Made by a program: the position numbers and the translations under genes. Shown in pieces: positions 1-7,174 of a DNA stretch of 17,734 nucleotides (position 1 is the first letter of the stretch; each line of letters starts with the position of its first letter). The stretch lies in contig JBQTHP010000005.1 of NCBI GenBank assembly GCA_052389755.1, forward strand, positions 1 through 17,734, given 5' to 3'. Source of the stretch: JBQTHP01 sp052389755 (GTDB taxonomy: Bacteria; Pseudomonadota; Gammaproteobacteria; Steroidobacterales; Steroidobacteraceae). The notes under the pieces are model-generated. The model did not search any database and was not told the DNA's origin. It saw only the letters and a list, made by a program, of their open reading frames with translations.

Positions 1-42
1 TGTCGGGCCGGCCTTCCGCGCTTTAAAATATTTTTCTCTTCT

Positions 43-74
43 CGGGGGGGGCCCCCGCCCGCCCGCCCCCCCCG
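43..74. repeat. G/C homopolymer inverted repeat upstream of first gene
   Basis: Nine-base arms, one C followed by eight G (43-51) and eight C followed by one G (66-73, 74), are perfect inverted complements. They flank a C-rich 14-base loop made of C runs broken by single G's. An AT-rich stretch (about 23-40) lies just before it, and the first start codon is 22 bases after it. The structure could fold into a very stable hairpin in the leader of the next gene. Equally, long G and C runs are typical places for sequencing or assembly error, so the exact length should not be trusted. Confidence 0.45.
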
Positions 75-95
75 CCACTTTTCTCAGACACGACG

Positions 96-941
96 ATGGA
101 GAACGGTACCCGCAGGATTGCCCTGGCAAGCGCTCTGCTCACGCTCGCGTGGTGGGGCAGCGTTGCGTGGGCAGCGACCGAAGCGCCACGTGGTGTAGTC
201 GTGCTTTGGACGGGCGAGGACCAGTGGGTAAAAATCGAGCGGCAGGATGATCCAGCCGCGTCACCGAACGATCATCCCGCACCGCTGGGCACCGCAGCGG
301 TGGCGAGCGCCCTCGGGGCGCTGCGAGTCCGCTTGGTGGATCCGGACACCGGCGCCGAAACGCAGCGGGCCGTTTTCGCGCACGAAGAGCTCGGCAGCCT
401 CGCGCCACAACTTGCTGCAGGACTCGCAAAGGCCGGACCCCGGCAGGACGTCACGTTCAGCACGATCGGCAGTCATCCACTCGGCGGCGGCGGTTTGGTC
501 AAGGACCCCGGCGTCAACGCCGGACGCGTCTTCTACGAGGACGGCAAACTCAACGTGATCTTTGGCGAGCTGCAGGGAAACTACCGCAAGAGAAATGTCT
601 TCGGCCGCAGGGACCAGGACTTCGATCCGCGCCGACAGGGCGCGCGGGCGAAGGCAAGCGAGCAGAAATGGACCCTCGCCACGCGTCCCGGCATTACGTT
701 TCATGCCACGCGTGACGGAAGCATCCGCAGCGACTGGGTGACGATCGACGCCGCGGTCGCCGCCTCTCAGACAGCTGCGGCGGCGCCGACCGCGGGCGCA
801 GCCACGGGACCTGCGGCAACGACCGCGACGGCTGGCGACCTCGAGCGGCGCCTGCAGGTGCTCAAGGACCTGAAAGACAAAGGGCTCATCAGCGAGGAGG
901 CCTACAACGCCAGGGTGCAGGAGCTGCTGTCCGAGCTCTAG
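96..941 (+). CDS. Secreted SHOCT-domain protein of unknown function
   Basis: 281 residues. Residues 1-27 form a Sec signal peptide (basic MENGTRR start, hydrophobic core, cleavage near AWA-AT), so the product is probably periplasmic. The body (about 30-220) is rich in Gly, Asp and Arg and matches no family I can name. A low-complexity Ala/Thr linker (about 225-246) leads to a C-terminal SHOCT module (about 247-281), with the typical LERRLQVLKDLKDKGLI then EEAYN pattern. SHOCT modules are short C-terminal helical hairpins found on otherwise unrelated proteins, and give no enzymatic clue. No good Shine-Dalgarno precedes the ATG at 96, so the start is moderately certain. The gene lies 23 bp ahead of the PQQ dehydrogenase on the same strand, so cotranscription is likely. 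Confidence 0.8.
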   Translation: MENGTRRIALASALLTLAWWGSVAWAATEAPRGVVVLWTGEDQWVKIERQDDPAASPNDHPAPLGTAAVASALGALRVRLVDPDTGAETQRAVFAHEELGSLAPQLAAGLAKAGPRQDVTFSTIGSHPLGGGGLVKDPGVNAGRVFYEDGKLNVIFGELQGNYRKRNVFGRRDQDFDPRRQGARAKASEQKWTLATRPGITFHATRDGSIRSDWVTIDAAVAASQTAAAAPTAGAATGPAATTATAGDLERRLQVLKDLKDKGLISEEAYNARVQELLSEL

Positions 942-964
942 TTGCCACAATAAAGGGGGATTCC

Positions 965-2656
965 ATGATGCGTTCACGCTCGAGTATCCACGCGCTGGCC
1001 GCCGGCGCTTGTGCCAGCCTGCTGTTTGCAGCAGGACCTGTTCTCAGCGCGGACAAGGCCGCCGGCCCGGTCACGCAGGACATGCTCGACAGGGCGGCCA
1101 GCGACGGCCGCAACTTCCTGCACACCAACGGGAACTATGATCAGACGCGCTACTACCCGGCCGCGCAGATCACGCGCAGCAACGTCAGCAGGCTCCGCCC
1201 GGCCTGGATCTTCCAGACCGAGATCGTGGAGTCCATGGAGACGACGCCGATCGTGTTGAACGGCGTGATGTACGCGACCACTTCGTTCAACCACGTCTAC
1301 GCGCTCGATGCCGCAACGGGCGCGCAGCTGTGGCACTTCAAGCACACCATGGGACCGGTCACGACCTACTGCTGCGGTCCGAACAATCGCGGCGTCTTCG
1401 CCTACGGCGACAAGCTCTATATGGGCACGCTCGATGCCAAGCTCGTGGCGCTGGATGCAAAGACCGGCAAGCTCGCGTGGGAGAAGCAGATCGCCGACCC
1501 CGAGCTGGGCTACAGCGAGACCATGGCGCCCACGGCCGTCGACGGCAAGATACTCATCGGCACGAACGGTGGCGAGTACGGTATCCGCGGCTTCGTGAAA
1601 GCGTATGACGCGAATTCCGGCGAGCTTTTGTGGACCTTCAACACCACGCCGGAAAAATCGGTCGGCGTGTGGGCGACGAAGGACGCCACCGGGCTCGATA
1701 TGCATCGGGACATCAAGGCGGAGAAGGAAGCGCTCAAGAAGCTCGGCGATCCGTACAAGACCCTCGGCGGCGGTGTGTGGCAGAACATGGCCGTGGATCG
1801 TGAAACGGGAATCGTCTATTTCGTCGTCGGCAATCCCTCACCGGATCTGTACGGCGCGATCCGTCCCGGCGACAACCTTTATACGAACTCGCTCGTGGCA
1901 GTCGATCTGCAGACCGGGAAGTACAAGTGCCACTTCCAGTACATCGCCCACGACGTCTGGGATCTCGATGCGGTGAGCCCGGTGATCATCACGCAGGTGG
2001 CCGACAAGAAAGGCAAGTCCGTGAAGGGCCTGCTCCATGCCGGCAAGACCGGCTACGTGTATGTCCATGACGCCAGGGATTGCAGCCTGATCCGCTTCTC
2101 CGAGCCGATGGTTTCGCAGGAAAACCGCTGGGTGCTGCCAACGAAGGAAGGCGCACGCATGCTGCCCGGCGCGAACGGCGGAGTCGAGTGGTCACCGATG
2201 GCAATCGACCCCACGCAGAACACCGCCTATGCCATCAATCTGCACCAGCCCATGACCTATCACGTCGAGGAAACGCCGTATCCGGGCGGCAAGCTCTGGC
2301 TCGGCGGCGCGTTCAAGGTCATTCCGGGCGAGGAGCAGTTCGGCAACATCTCAGCGGTCGACTACAACACGGGCAAGATCCGCTGGCAGGTGAAGACCCC
2401 GCAGCCCATGATCGGCGGCATTCTCGCGACCGCAGGTGGCCTCGTGTTCACGGGCGAGGGCAACGGCTGGTTCAAGGCCTACGATTCCTCGAACGGCAAG
2501 GAGCTGTGGCGCTTCCACGCCGGGGCCGGCGTGAATGCGCCGCCCGCTTCGTACGTGCTGGGGGGCAAGCAGTACATCGTGGTCGCGGCGGGCGGCAACG
2601 TGCAGCTCGATTTCAAGCGCGGCAACGACATCATCGCCTTCACGCTGGCCGACTGA
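965..2656 (+). CDS. Periplasmic PQQ-dependent dehydrogenase (quinoprotein)
   Basis: 563 residues. A signal peptide (about 1-29, cleavage near LSA-DK) sends it to the periplasm. The rest is an eight-bladed propeller with repeated blade motifs (YALDAATGAQLWHFK, LVALDAKTGKLAW, AYDSSNGKELWRF), as in quinoprotein alcohol dehydrogenases. Adjacent Cys136-Cys137 match the vicinal disulphide that lies over PQQ. In HDVWDLDAV, Asp333 fits the catalytic Asp and Asp335 lies two residues on. In alcohol dehydrogenases an Asp there marks lanthanide rather than calcium use, but glucose-dehydrogenase-type quinoproteins also have W-D-x-D. No CxxCH haem domain is fused, so a separate acceptor is needed; the dihaem cytochrome c gene just downstream is the obvious partner. 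AAGGGGGA four bases before the first of two ATG codons (965, 968) is a strong ribosome site. An intrinsic terminator follows. The substrate (alcohol, aldehyde or sugar) is not determined. Confidence 0.9.
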   Translation: MMRSRSSIHALAAGACASLLFAAGPVLSADKAAGPVTQDMLDRAASDGRNFLHTNGNYDQTRYYPAAQITRSNVSRLRPAWIFQTEIVESMETTPIVLNGVMYATTSFNHVYALDAATGAQLWHFKHTMGPVTTYCCGPNNRGVFAYGDKLYMGTLDAKLVALDAKTGKLAWEKQIADPELGYSETMAPTAVDGKILIGTNGGEYGIRGFVKAYDANSGELLWTFNTTPEKSVGVWATKDATGLDMHRDIKAEKEALKKLGDPYKTLGGGVWQNMAVDRETGIVYFVVGNPSPDLYGAIRPGDNLYTNSLVAVDLQTGKYKCHFQYIAHDVWDLDAVSPVIITQVADKKGKSVKGLLHAGKTGYVYVHDARDCSLIRFSEPMVSQENRWVLPTKEGARMLPGANGGVEWSPMAIDPTQNTAYAINLHQPMTYHVEETPYPGGKLWLGGAFKVIPGEEQFGNISAVDYNTGKIRWQVKTPQPMIGGILATAGGLVFTGEGNGWFKAYDSSNGKELWRFHAGAGVNAPPASYVLGGKQYIVVAAGGNVQLDFKRGNDIIAFTLAD

Positions 2657-2674
2657 CGTTGAATGGTCGATCGG

Positions 2675-2708
2675 GCACGGGCCGTCTTCGGACGGCCCGT
2701 GCGTTTTT
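2675..2708 (+). terminator. Intrinsic terminator after PQQ dehydrogenase
   Basis: A perfect 12-bp stem, GCACGGGCCGTC pairing with GACGGCCCGTGC, is closed by a TTCG tetraloop and followed by G and five T (2704-2708). It starts 18 bp after the dehydrogenase stop codon. This is a textbook rho-independent terminator for the + strand. It lies upstream of the cytochrome gene, so that gene either has its own promoter or is reached by partial read-through. Confidence 0.93.
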
Positions 2709-2737
2709 GCGCCTCGTCCTTTACACGAGACTCGCGG

Positions 2738-3355
2738 ATGAGAATGACTCGAATCGGCTTTGCGGTGTCGCTTCTGACACTGACTGTGTTCGCGACGGCG
2801 TCGGACGATGAGCTCGCATCCGTCCGCGATGCGCTGCAGACCTGCGTTGCGTGCCACGGCGAGCTCGGCGCTTCGCCGCCGTTTCCGCAGTATCCGATCC
2901 TGGCCGGCCAGCAGTACTACTATCTCTACCTGCAGCTCAGGGACTTCAAGAGCGGCCTGCGGAAGAACGAGCTCATGGCGCCGTTCGTCCAGACCCTGGA
3001 GCGCGATCAGATGAAGCTGATTGCCACGTATTTCTCGCAGCAGAGTTGGCCCGCGATCGGCCACGCTGCCGACCCCGCCAAGGTTGCGGTTGCGAGGGCA
3101 GCGATCGACTCGGGCGAATGCGCTTCCTGCCACCTCGGCGATTTCCGTGGCGCGAGCGGCGTGCCGCGTCTCGCGAGTCAGCATCCCGAGTATCTGACGA
3201 AAACGATGCTCGATTTCAAAAGCAGAGCGCGCAACAACGCACCGGACAAGAGCGCGCTGCTCGCAACCTTCAGCGAGGAGGATATCGAGAGCCTCGCGGA
3301 CTATTTCAGCTCGGTCACGGTCTACCAGGGCTCGCAGAGCGCCGAGACCCGGTGA
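2738..3355 (+). CDS. Periplasmic dihaem cytochrome c (c4-like)
   Basis: 205 residues from the ATG at 2738. An in-frame upstream start at 2663 would run through the terminator and delay the signal peptide, so I reject it. The signal peptide is about residues 1-21. Two covalent haem sites are visible: CVACH (Cys36, Cys39, His40) and CASCH (Cys128, Cys131, His132), the tandem two-domain layout of cytochrome c4. Met80 (NELMAPF) sits where the first haem's distal Met is expected. The equivalent place in the second domain (NNAPDKSALLATFSEED) has no Met, so that haem may have another ligand or an open site. The protein probably takes electrons from the neighbouring PQQ dehydrogenase and passes them to a terminal oxidase. 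The last 41 bp overlap the convergent ankyrin gene. Confidence 0.9.
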   Translation: MRMTRIGFAVSLLTLTVFATASDDELASVRDALQTCVACHGELGASPPFPQYPILAGQQYYYLYLQLRDFKSGLRKNELMAPFVQTLERDQMKLIATYFSQQSWPAIGHAADPAKVAVARAAIDSGECASCHLGDFRGASGVPRLASQHPEYLTKTMLDFKSRARNNAPDKSALLATFSEEDIESLADYFSSVTVYQGSQSAETR

Positions 3356-4097
3356 GGCTCAGAAGATCGACGACCGCCGCGTGGCCCTGCTCGCTCGCGA
3401 TCATGAGGGCCGTCATGCCCCGCTTGTCCCGCAGATCCACCTGTGCTCCGGCGGCGAGTAGCATCTCAACGGCATCGACGTGACCATAGCCGGCGGCCCA
3501 CATGAGGGCCGTCAGCTCGTTCTCGAACTTCTCATTCACCTCGACGCCGCGAGCCAGGATCAGCGCGAGGATCTCCGCGTGGCCGGACGCGGCCGCATAG
3601 ACGAGCGCGGACTTTCCGGTCCGATCGACGAGGTCGACCTTCGCACCGCGCTCGAGCAACAGCCTGGCGAGCGGGGTGTGTGCGCCATACACGGCGTGCA
3701 TGAGGGGCGACAGCAGTCGCATGTCGACGTGATTGACATCGGCGCCGCTCTGGATCAGCAGGGTCGCCGCCTCGAGATGTCCGTTGCGCGCCGTCTCGAT
3801 GAGCGGCGTCGTGTGCTCGAGATTCGCCTGATCGACCTCAGCGCCGGACGCGAGCAATGCCCGCACGGCCGCGGTGTGGCCGCCGCGCGCCGCCAGGAAC
3901 AGTGGCGTGGCGCCGAAGCGATTGCGCGCCTTGACCGAGGCCCCGTCGTGCAGCAGGCGCTCTACGGTGGCGAGATCCCCCGTGCGTGCCGCGTCGAGCA
4001 GACGGAAATTCGCGGTGCGGTAATCGAGTGGTTCCTTCGCAGCGGCGAAGGAACCCCACGCGAGGATGAGCAGCAGCGTGCCGCGCGACAGGATCAT
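3315..4097 (-). CDS. Secreted ankyrin-repeat protein
   Basis: 260 residues from the ATG at 4097. This start gives a clean signal peptide (MILSRGTLLLILAWGSFAAA) and overlaps the HemJ stop codon as ATGA, a sign of translational coupling. An open frame continues upstream to 4283, but it only mirrors HemJ codons. After the signal peptide the protein is almost entirely ankyrin repeats. I count seven units of about 33 residues, with recognisable TPLFLAARGGHTAAVRALLASGA-type helices and G-A-x-V-D turns. Ankyrin stacks bind proteins; a periplasmic location suggests a scaffold, inhibitor or protective partner, as proposed for AnkB-type proteins near catalases, though nothing here names the partner. 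It is the third gene of the hydrolase-hemJ-ankyrin operon. Its 3' end overlaps the cytochrome c gene on the other strand. Confidence 0.88.
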   Translation of the reverse strand: MILSRGTLLLILAWGSFAAAKEPLDYRTANFRLLDAARTGDLATVERLLHDGASVKARNRFGATPLFLAARGGHTAAVRALLASGAEVDQANLEHTTPLIETARNGHLEAATLLIQSGADVNHVDMRLLSPLMHAVYGAHTPLARLLLERGAKVDLVDRTGKSALVYAAASGHAEILALILARGVEVNEKFENELTALMWAAGYGHVDAVEMLLAAGAQVDLRDKRGMTALMIASEQGHAAVVDLLSLTGSRRSASPGRP

Positions 4098-4558
4098 GGG
4101 TTGGGTTGCACCACCGCGAGAATCACGATTGCGATCAAGAGCACGCCAGGCACTTCGTTGAACCAGCGGTACCAGCCTTGTGAACGTCGCCTCCCCCCGC
4201 GCGCCAATTCCCGCATCAGCCGGCGGCACCAGAGATGGTAGCCGGCTAGCAGCGCCACGAGCACGAGCTTGCTGCGCATCCAACCCAGGCTGAGATACGC
4301 CGGCTCCTGGAACAGCATGGCAATGCCAAATGCGATCGCAAGCGACGCGCCGATGGACATGATCACGAACAACCGCCGCTCCATGACCGCAAATCGTTCC
4401 CTGCCGATCGCATCAGCGGTCGACGCGTGATACAGGAACAGGCGCGGCAGGTAGAAGAGCCCTGCGAACCAGGTGACGACGAAGACGACGTGGAAAGCCT
4501 TGAACCAAAGCCCGGTTGTCACGCTGGCTCTATCCCCGCCTCGTCCATATTGCTTCAT
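4094..4558 (-). CDS. hemJ: HemJ-type protoporphyrinogen IX oxidase
   Basis: 154 residues, integral inner-membrane protein with four hydrophobic segments (about 17-35, 63-83, 96-110, 134-151). The family signature is clear: WFKAFHVVFVVTWFAGLFYL with YHA shortly after, then MERRL, GWMRSKL and YHLWCRR. HemJ oxidises protoporphyrinogen IX to protoporphyrin IX in haem synthesis. His23 and Lys97 are the positions reported as essential in characterised HemJ proteins (His for haem b ligation). Length matches the usual 140-155 residues. The start at 4558 is six bases after the upstream hydrolase stop; no strong ribosome site is visible, so a start a few codons later is possible. The stop overlaps the ankyrin start (ATGA). 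The link to a hydrolase and an ankyrin gene looks positional rather than functional. Confidence 0.9.
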   Translation of the reverse strand: MKQYGRGGDRASVTTGLWFKAFHVVFVVTWFAGLFYLPRLFLYHASTADAIGRERFAVMERRLFVIMSIGASLAIAFGIAMLFQEPAYLSLGWMRSKLVLVALLAGYHLWCRRLMRELARGGRRRSQGWYRWFNEVPGVLLIAIVILAVVQPNP

Positions 4559-4564
4559 TGTCGC

Positions 4565-6520
4565 TCAGCGAGGTGCTCCCGCGGCAATCACGGGAAACTC
4601 GATCGCGCTCGCGTTCTCTGGCGTGTGCCAGATGCGCTGAGTCGCCTTGGCGAAGTCATCAGGCCTCGCGTACATGATGTTACGTACGTAGGTCTGCGGG
4701 TTGCGGTCGTACAGCGGAAACCACGTCGACTGGATCTGCACCATGACCCGATGTCCCGGCAGGAACGTGTGGCTCACGTTGGGTAGTCGGATCTGGTAGG
4801 GCAAGATTTTGTTGGGCGTGATCGCGCGCGGGTTCGCCGGATCTTCCCGGTAGCGGCCGCGCAGGATGTCGGCAGAGAGCATCTGCTGGTACCCGCCGAG
4901 CTTCGGGTGGTCGGGAACCTCATCGGGCCACACGTCTATGATCTTCACCACCCAATCGGAATCGCTTCCACTCGTCGACGCGAAGATCCGGGCGATCGGC
5001 TCGCCCGCAACTCGCAGCGGTTGCTTCAACGGCTCGGTCTCATAGACCAGAACGTCGGGCCGCGAGGCAGCGTGGCGCTGATCATCGACGAGCCATTCAC
5101 CCCAGGTTGCGTCCGGCTCGGATGAGGCCAGAGTCGGCCGCTGCCGGTACGGAACCGGCTTCGCAGGGTCGGAAACATAGTCGTCGTATTTTTCTTTGGC
5201 CGCTGCGGGCCGCTCGAAGCCGAGCCGGCCGCCGGGGAGCAGATAGAGGCTGCGCGCACGCTCGGTGCACCCTTCCGCGCAGGCGCGCGGCCATGCATCG
5301 TAGCCGTGCCACTGATCGGCGCCGGTTTCATAGGCGAGCACGCGCGGCGTGTCGGGCTTCGGCGCATCTTTGAGGTAATGGTCGAGGAAGGGCTGCATCA
5401 CCCTGCGACGGAACCACGTTGCCGTATCGCCTTCGAACTGAATCTGGGCGATGGCGCGGCCCTCGCGCCTGCCCTGCCCGTGGTTCCAGGGCCCCAACAC
5501 GAGATGCACCATCTCGCCGTTGGGATCCTTCGGCGCCAACGCCTTGTAGAGCGCGGGGCCACCGTAGATGTCTTCCTGATCGAAGAGCCCGGAGACGATC
5601 AGCATCGGCACCTTGAGCGGTTCCTTCGCGAGCAGCTTGTCCACGGCCTGGTGCTGCCAGAACGAGTCGTAGGCCGTGTGCTCGCTGAGCGCCCGCCAGA
5701 AACCGGTTTGCTCGAGGCCGCGCGATGCCGCCATGGCGCCTGCGGAGCCAGCGCGCAGATACTCATCGTACGAGTCGCGCGTTCCGGACCACCACTCCTC
5801 CTCGTTCTTGCGCGTCGCCTCCTGGTTGTAGATGAACGCGAGCACACCGTCTTGCCGGAATGCGCCGTTATGGAACCAATCGTCGCCGATCCAGCCGTCG
5901 ACCATGGGTGCGAACGGTACCGCGACTTTGAGCGCAGGATGCGGGCGAACCGTCGACATTACGGCGGTGTAGCCTTCGTACGAGCCGCCGATCGTGCCGA
6001 CGCGTCCGTTCGATTCCGGCACGTTCTTGATGAGCCAGTCGATGGTGTCGTAGGTGTCGGTGGCGTGATCCACGTCGCTCGAATTGAGCGGCCCCTTCAG
6101 CGGCCACGTCATCACGTAGCTGCCTTCCGATCCGTACTTCCCGCGCACGTCCTGGTAGACAATGATGTATCCGGCGGCCGCGGCGGTGTCGTTCATTTGC
6201 GGGACCGCGGCAGCGAGGCGCGGGCTGTTGAAGCGCATTACCCTCCTGGACGCGTTGTACGGCGTGCGTGTCAGCAGCATCGGCGCGTTGGCCGCACCCT
6301 TCGGCACGAGGATGAAAGTCTTCAGCTTCACACGGTCGCGCATCGGAATCATTTCTTCGCGCTTGACGTAGTCGAAGGCGTCGAGCCTCGGTTTGAAGAT
6401 CGCGGGCGTATCGCTGGGCAGTCCGGAGGAAGGCGCGTCGGCGAGTGCGTAGCTCGCGCACAACATGGCGCAACCCGTCGTACGCGCCGCGCAGATCACG
6501 ATTCGTCCAAAGATAGACAT
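4565..6520 (-). CDS. Secreted CocE/NonD-family hydrolase, alpha-amino acid ester hydrolase-like
   Basis: 651 residues from the ATG at 6520, which has AGGAG 10 bases upstream (complement of 6531-6535). A GTG at 6541 would place that ribosome site inside the gene, so I reject it. The signal peptide is about residues 1-28 (cleavage near ALA-DA). The alpha/beta-hydrolase core carries GGSYEG (Ser180), VSGLFDQED (Asp314) and PWNHG (His347) as catalytic triad. YQDVRGKYGS supplies the usual oxyanion Tyr region, and GDDWFHNGAFRQ resembles the acidic cluster that binds the substrate amino group in alpha-amino acid ester hydrolases. A helical cap and a C-terminal jelly-roll domain (about 400-651, XPDH_C type) complete the family layout. 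It likely hydrolyses amino-acid esters, amides or beta-lactam side chains in the periplasm. It is the first gene of a three-gene operon and is divergent from the small gene at 6583. Confidence 0.9.
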   Translation of the reverse strand: MSIFGRIVICAARTTGCAMLCASYALADAPSSGLPSDTPAIFKPRLDAFDYVKREEMIPMRDRVKLKTFILVPKGAANAPMLLTRTPYNASRRVMRFNSPRLAAAVPQMNDTAAAAGYIIVYQDVRGKYGSEGSYVMTWPLKGPLNSSDVDHATDTYDTIDWLIKNVPESNGRVGTIGGSYEGYTAVMSTVRPHPALKVAVPFAPMVDGWIGDDWFHNGAFRQDGVLAFIYNQEATRKNEEEWWSGTRDSYDEYLRAGSAGAMAASRGLEQTGFWRALSEHTAYDSFWQHQAVDKLLAKEPLKVPMLIVSGLFDQEDIYGGPALYKALAPKDPNGEMVHLVLGPWNHGQGRREGRAIAQIQFEGDTATWFRRRVMQPFLDHYLKDAPKPDTPRVLAYETGADQWHGYDAWPRACAEGCTERARSLYLLPGGRLGFERPAAAKEKYDDYVSDPAKPVPYRQRPTLASSEPDATWGEWLVDDQRHAASRPDVLVYETEPLKQPLRVAGEPIARIFASTSGSDSDWVVKIIDVWPDEVPDHPKLGGYQQMLSADILRGRYREDPANPRAITPNKILPYQIRLPNVSHTFLPGHRVMVQIQSTWFPLYDRNPQTYVRNIMYARPDDFAKATQRIWHTPENASAIEFPVIAAGAPR

Positions 6521-6582
6521 ATGAAATTTTCTCCTGATCACGACATGATACGTGGGGCCGCACCTGCGGCGAGAGGGACGCG

Positions 6583-6996
6583 ATGTTGAGCACGTTTCAC
6601 GGATGCCGGTACTCGCATGTCGCCGCGATGGCAGTGCTGTTCCTCGTACCGTGGTCCCAGGCCCATGCGCACGGCGTGCCTGAGCGCCTGCACGCCTGTG
6701 TGAAGGAGACCGACGACGCCCGCCGGCTCGCCTGCTATGACCGGGAGCTGAAGCGTGCAGTCGAGCACCCGGAGTCGGCCGACGAGCCGATCCTTGCGAC
6801 GGTAACGCGGATCGTCGAACGCCGCGACGGGACGCTGGCCATAACGCTCGACAATGGGCAGACGTGGGCGCAGAAATCTCGCGATTACCTCCCGCTCAAA
6901 GCAGGCGAACGGGTCACGATCAGGGGTGGTGCGTTCTCGTCGAATTACCTGGTCACGGAGTCGGGGCGCTCGACGCAGGTGAAGCGCGTCCGCTGA
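6583..6996 (+). CDS. Small secreted protein with paired cysteines, function unknown
   Basis: 137 residues. GAGAGGGA about five bases before the ATG is a good ribosome site. A signal peptide ends near residue 29 (QAHA-HG). The mature protein opens with HACVKETDDARRLACYDRE, where Cys39 and Cys51 probably pair. This C-x(11)-C motif with D-ARRLACYD is common at the start of small proteobacterial envelope proteins of unknown role. A beta-rich segment follows (about 72-137), with phrases such as ITLDNGQTWAQ and GERVTIRGGAF that resemble a small OB- or SH3-like barrel. It is divergent from the CocE-type hydrolase (62 bp between starts), so the two may share a control region. The downstream PqaA-type gene is 178 bp away. 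Confidence 0.82.
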   Translation: MLSTFHGCRYSHVAAMAVLFLVPWSQAHAHGVPERLHACVKETDDARRLACYDRELKRAVEHPESADEPILATVTRIVERRDGTLAITLDNGQTWAQKSRDYLPLKAGERVTIRGGAFSSNYLVTESGRSTQVKRVR

Positions 6997-7021
6997 GGTG
7001 AATCGCAGATGGCGGTTATGT

Positions 7022-7040
7022 GAAGAACCGTGTGTTCTTC
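7022..7040. repeat. Short perfect dyad in the 178-bp gap before the PqaA-type gene
   Basis: GAAGAAC and GTTCTTC are perfect 7-base arms separated by CGTGT. No T run follows on either strand, so it is a poor terminator; it could be an operator. The same bases also read as codons KNRVFF in one frame, so the symmetry may be a coding accident of a decayed gene. The rest of the gap (6997-7174) shows no convincing promoter. Confidence 0.25.
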
Positions 7041-7174
7041 GCCGACGAACAGACCGCGCTCGCCGCGGAGATGTAAGTAAAGTCTCCGATTGTGTCGAGT
7101 GGGTCTGCGCCGACCGCATGGACACGGCGCTAATCTGCTACGCGCAATCCTCAAACGGAATTGACCTTACTAAA

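Noticed and set aside
2663..2737. Upstream start for the cytochrome c gene
   Set aside because: The extension runs through the intrinsic terminator and would put 25 unrelated residues before the signal peptide; the ATG at 2738 gives a normal secretion signal.
4098..4283. N-terminal extension of the ankyrin protein
   Set aside because: It overlaps HemJ codons in another frame and buries the clean signal peptide that starts at 4097.
5306..6589. Long + strand open frame of 427 codons opposite the CocE-type hydrolase
   Set aside because: Its translation is a mirror of the hydrolase codons in high-GC DNA, with no domain, signal or ribosome site; the - strand gene has a full catalytic triad.
7022..7040. 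Dyad considered as a terminator for the small secreted protein
   Set aside because: No T tract follows on either strand and the stem is only seven base pairs; kept only as a repeat.
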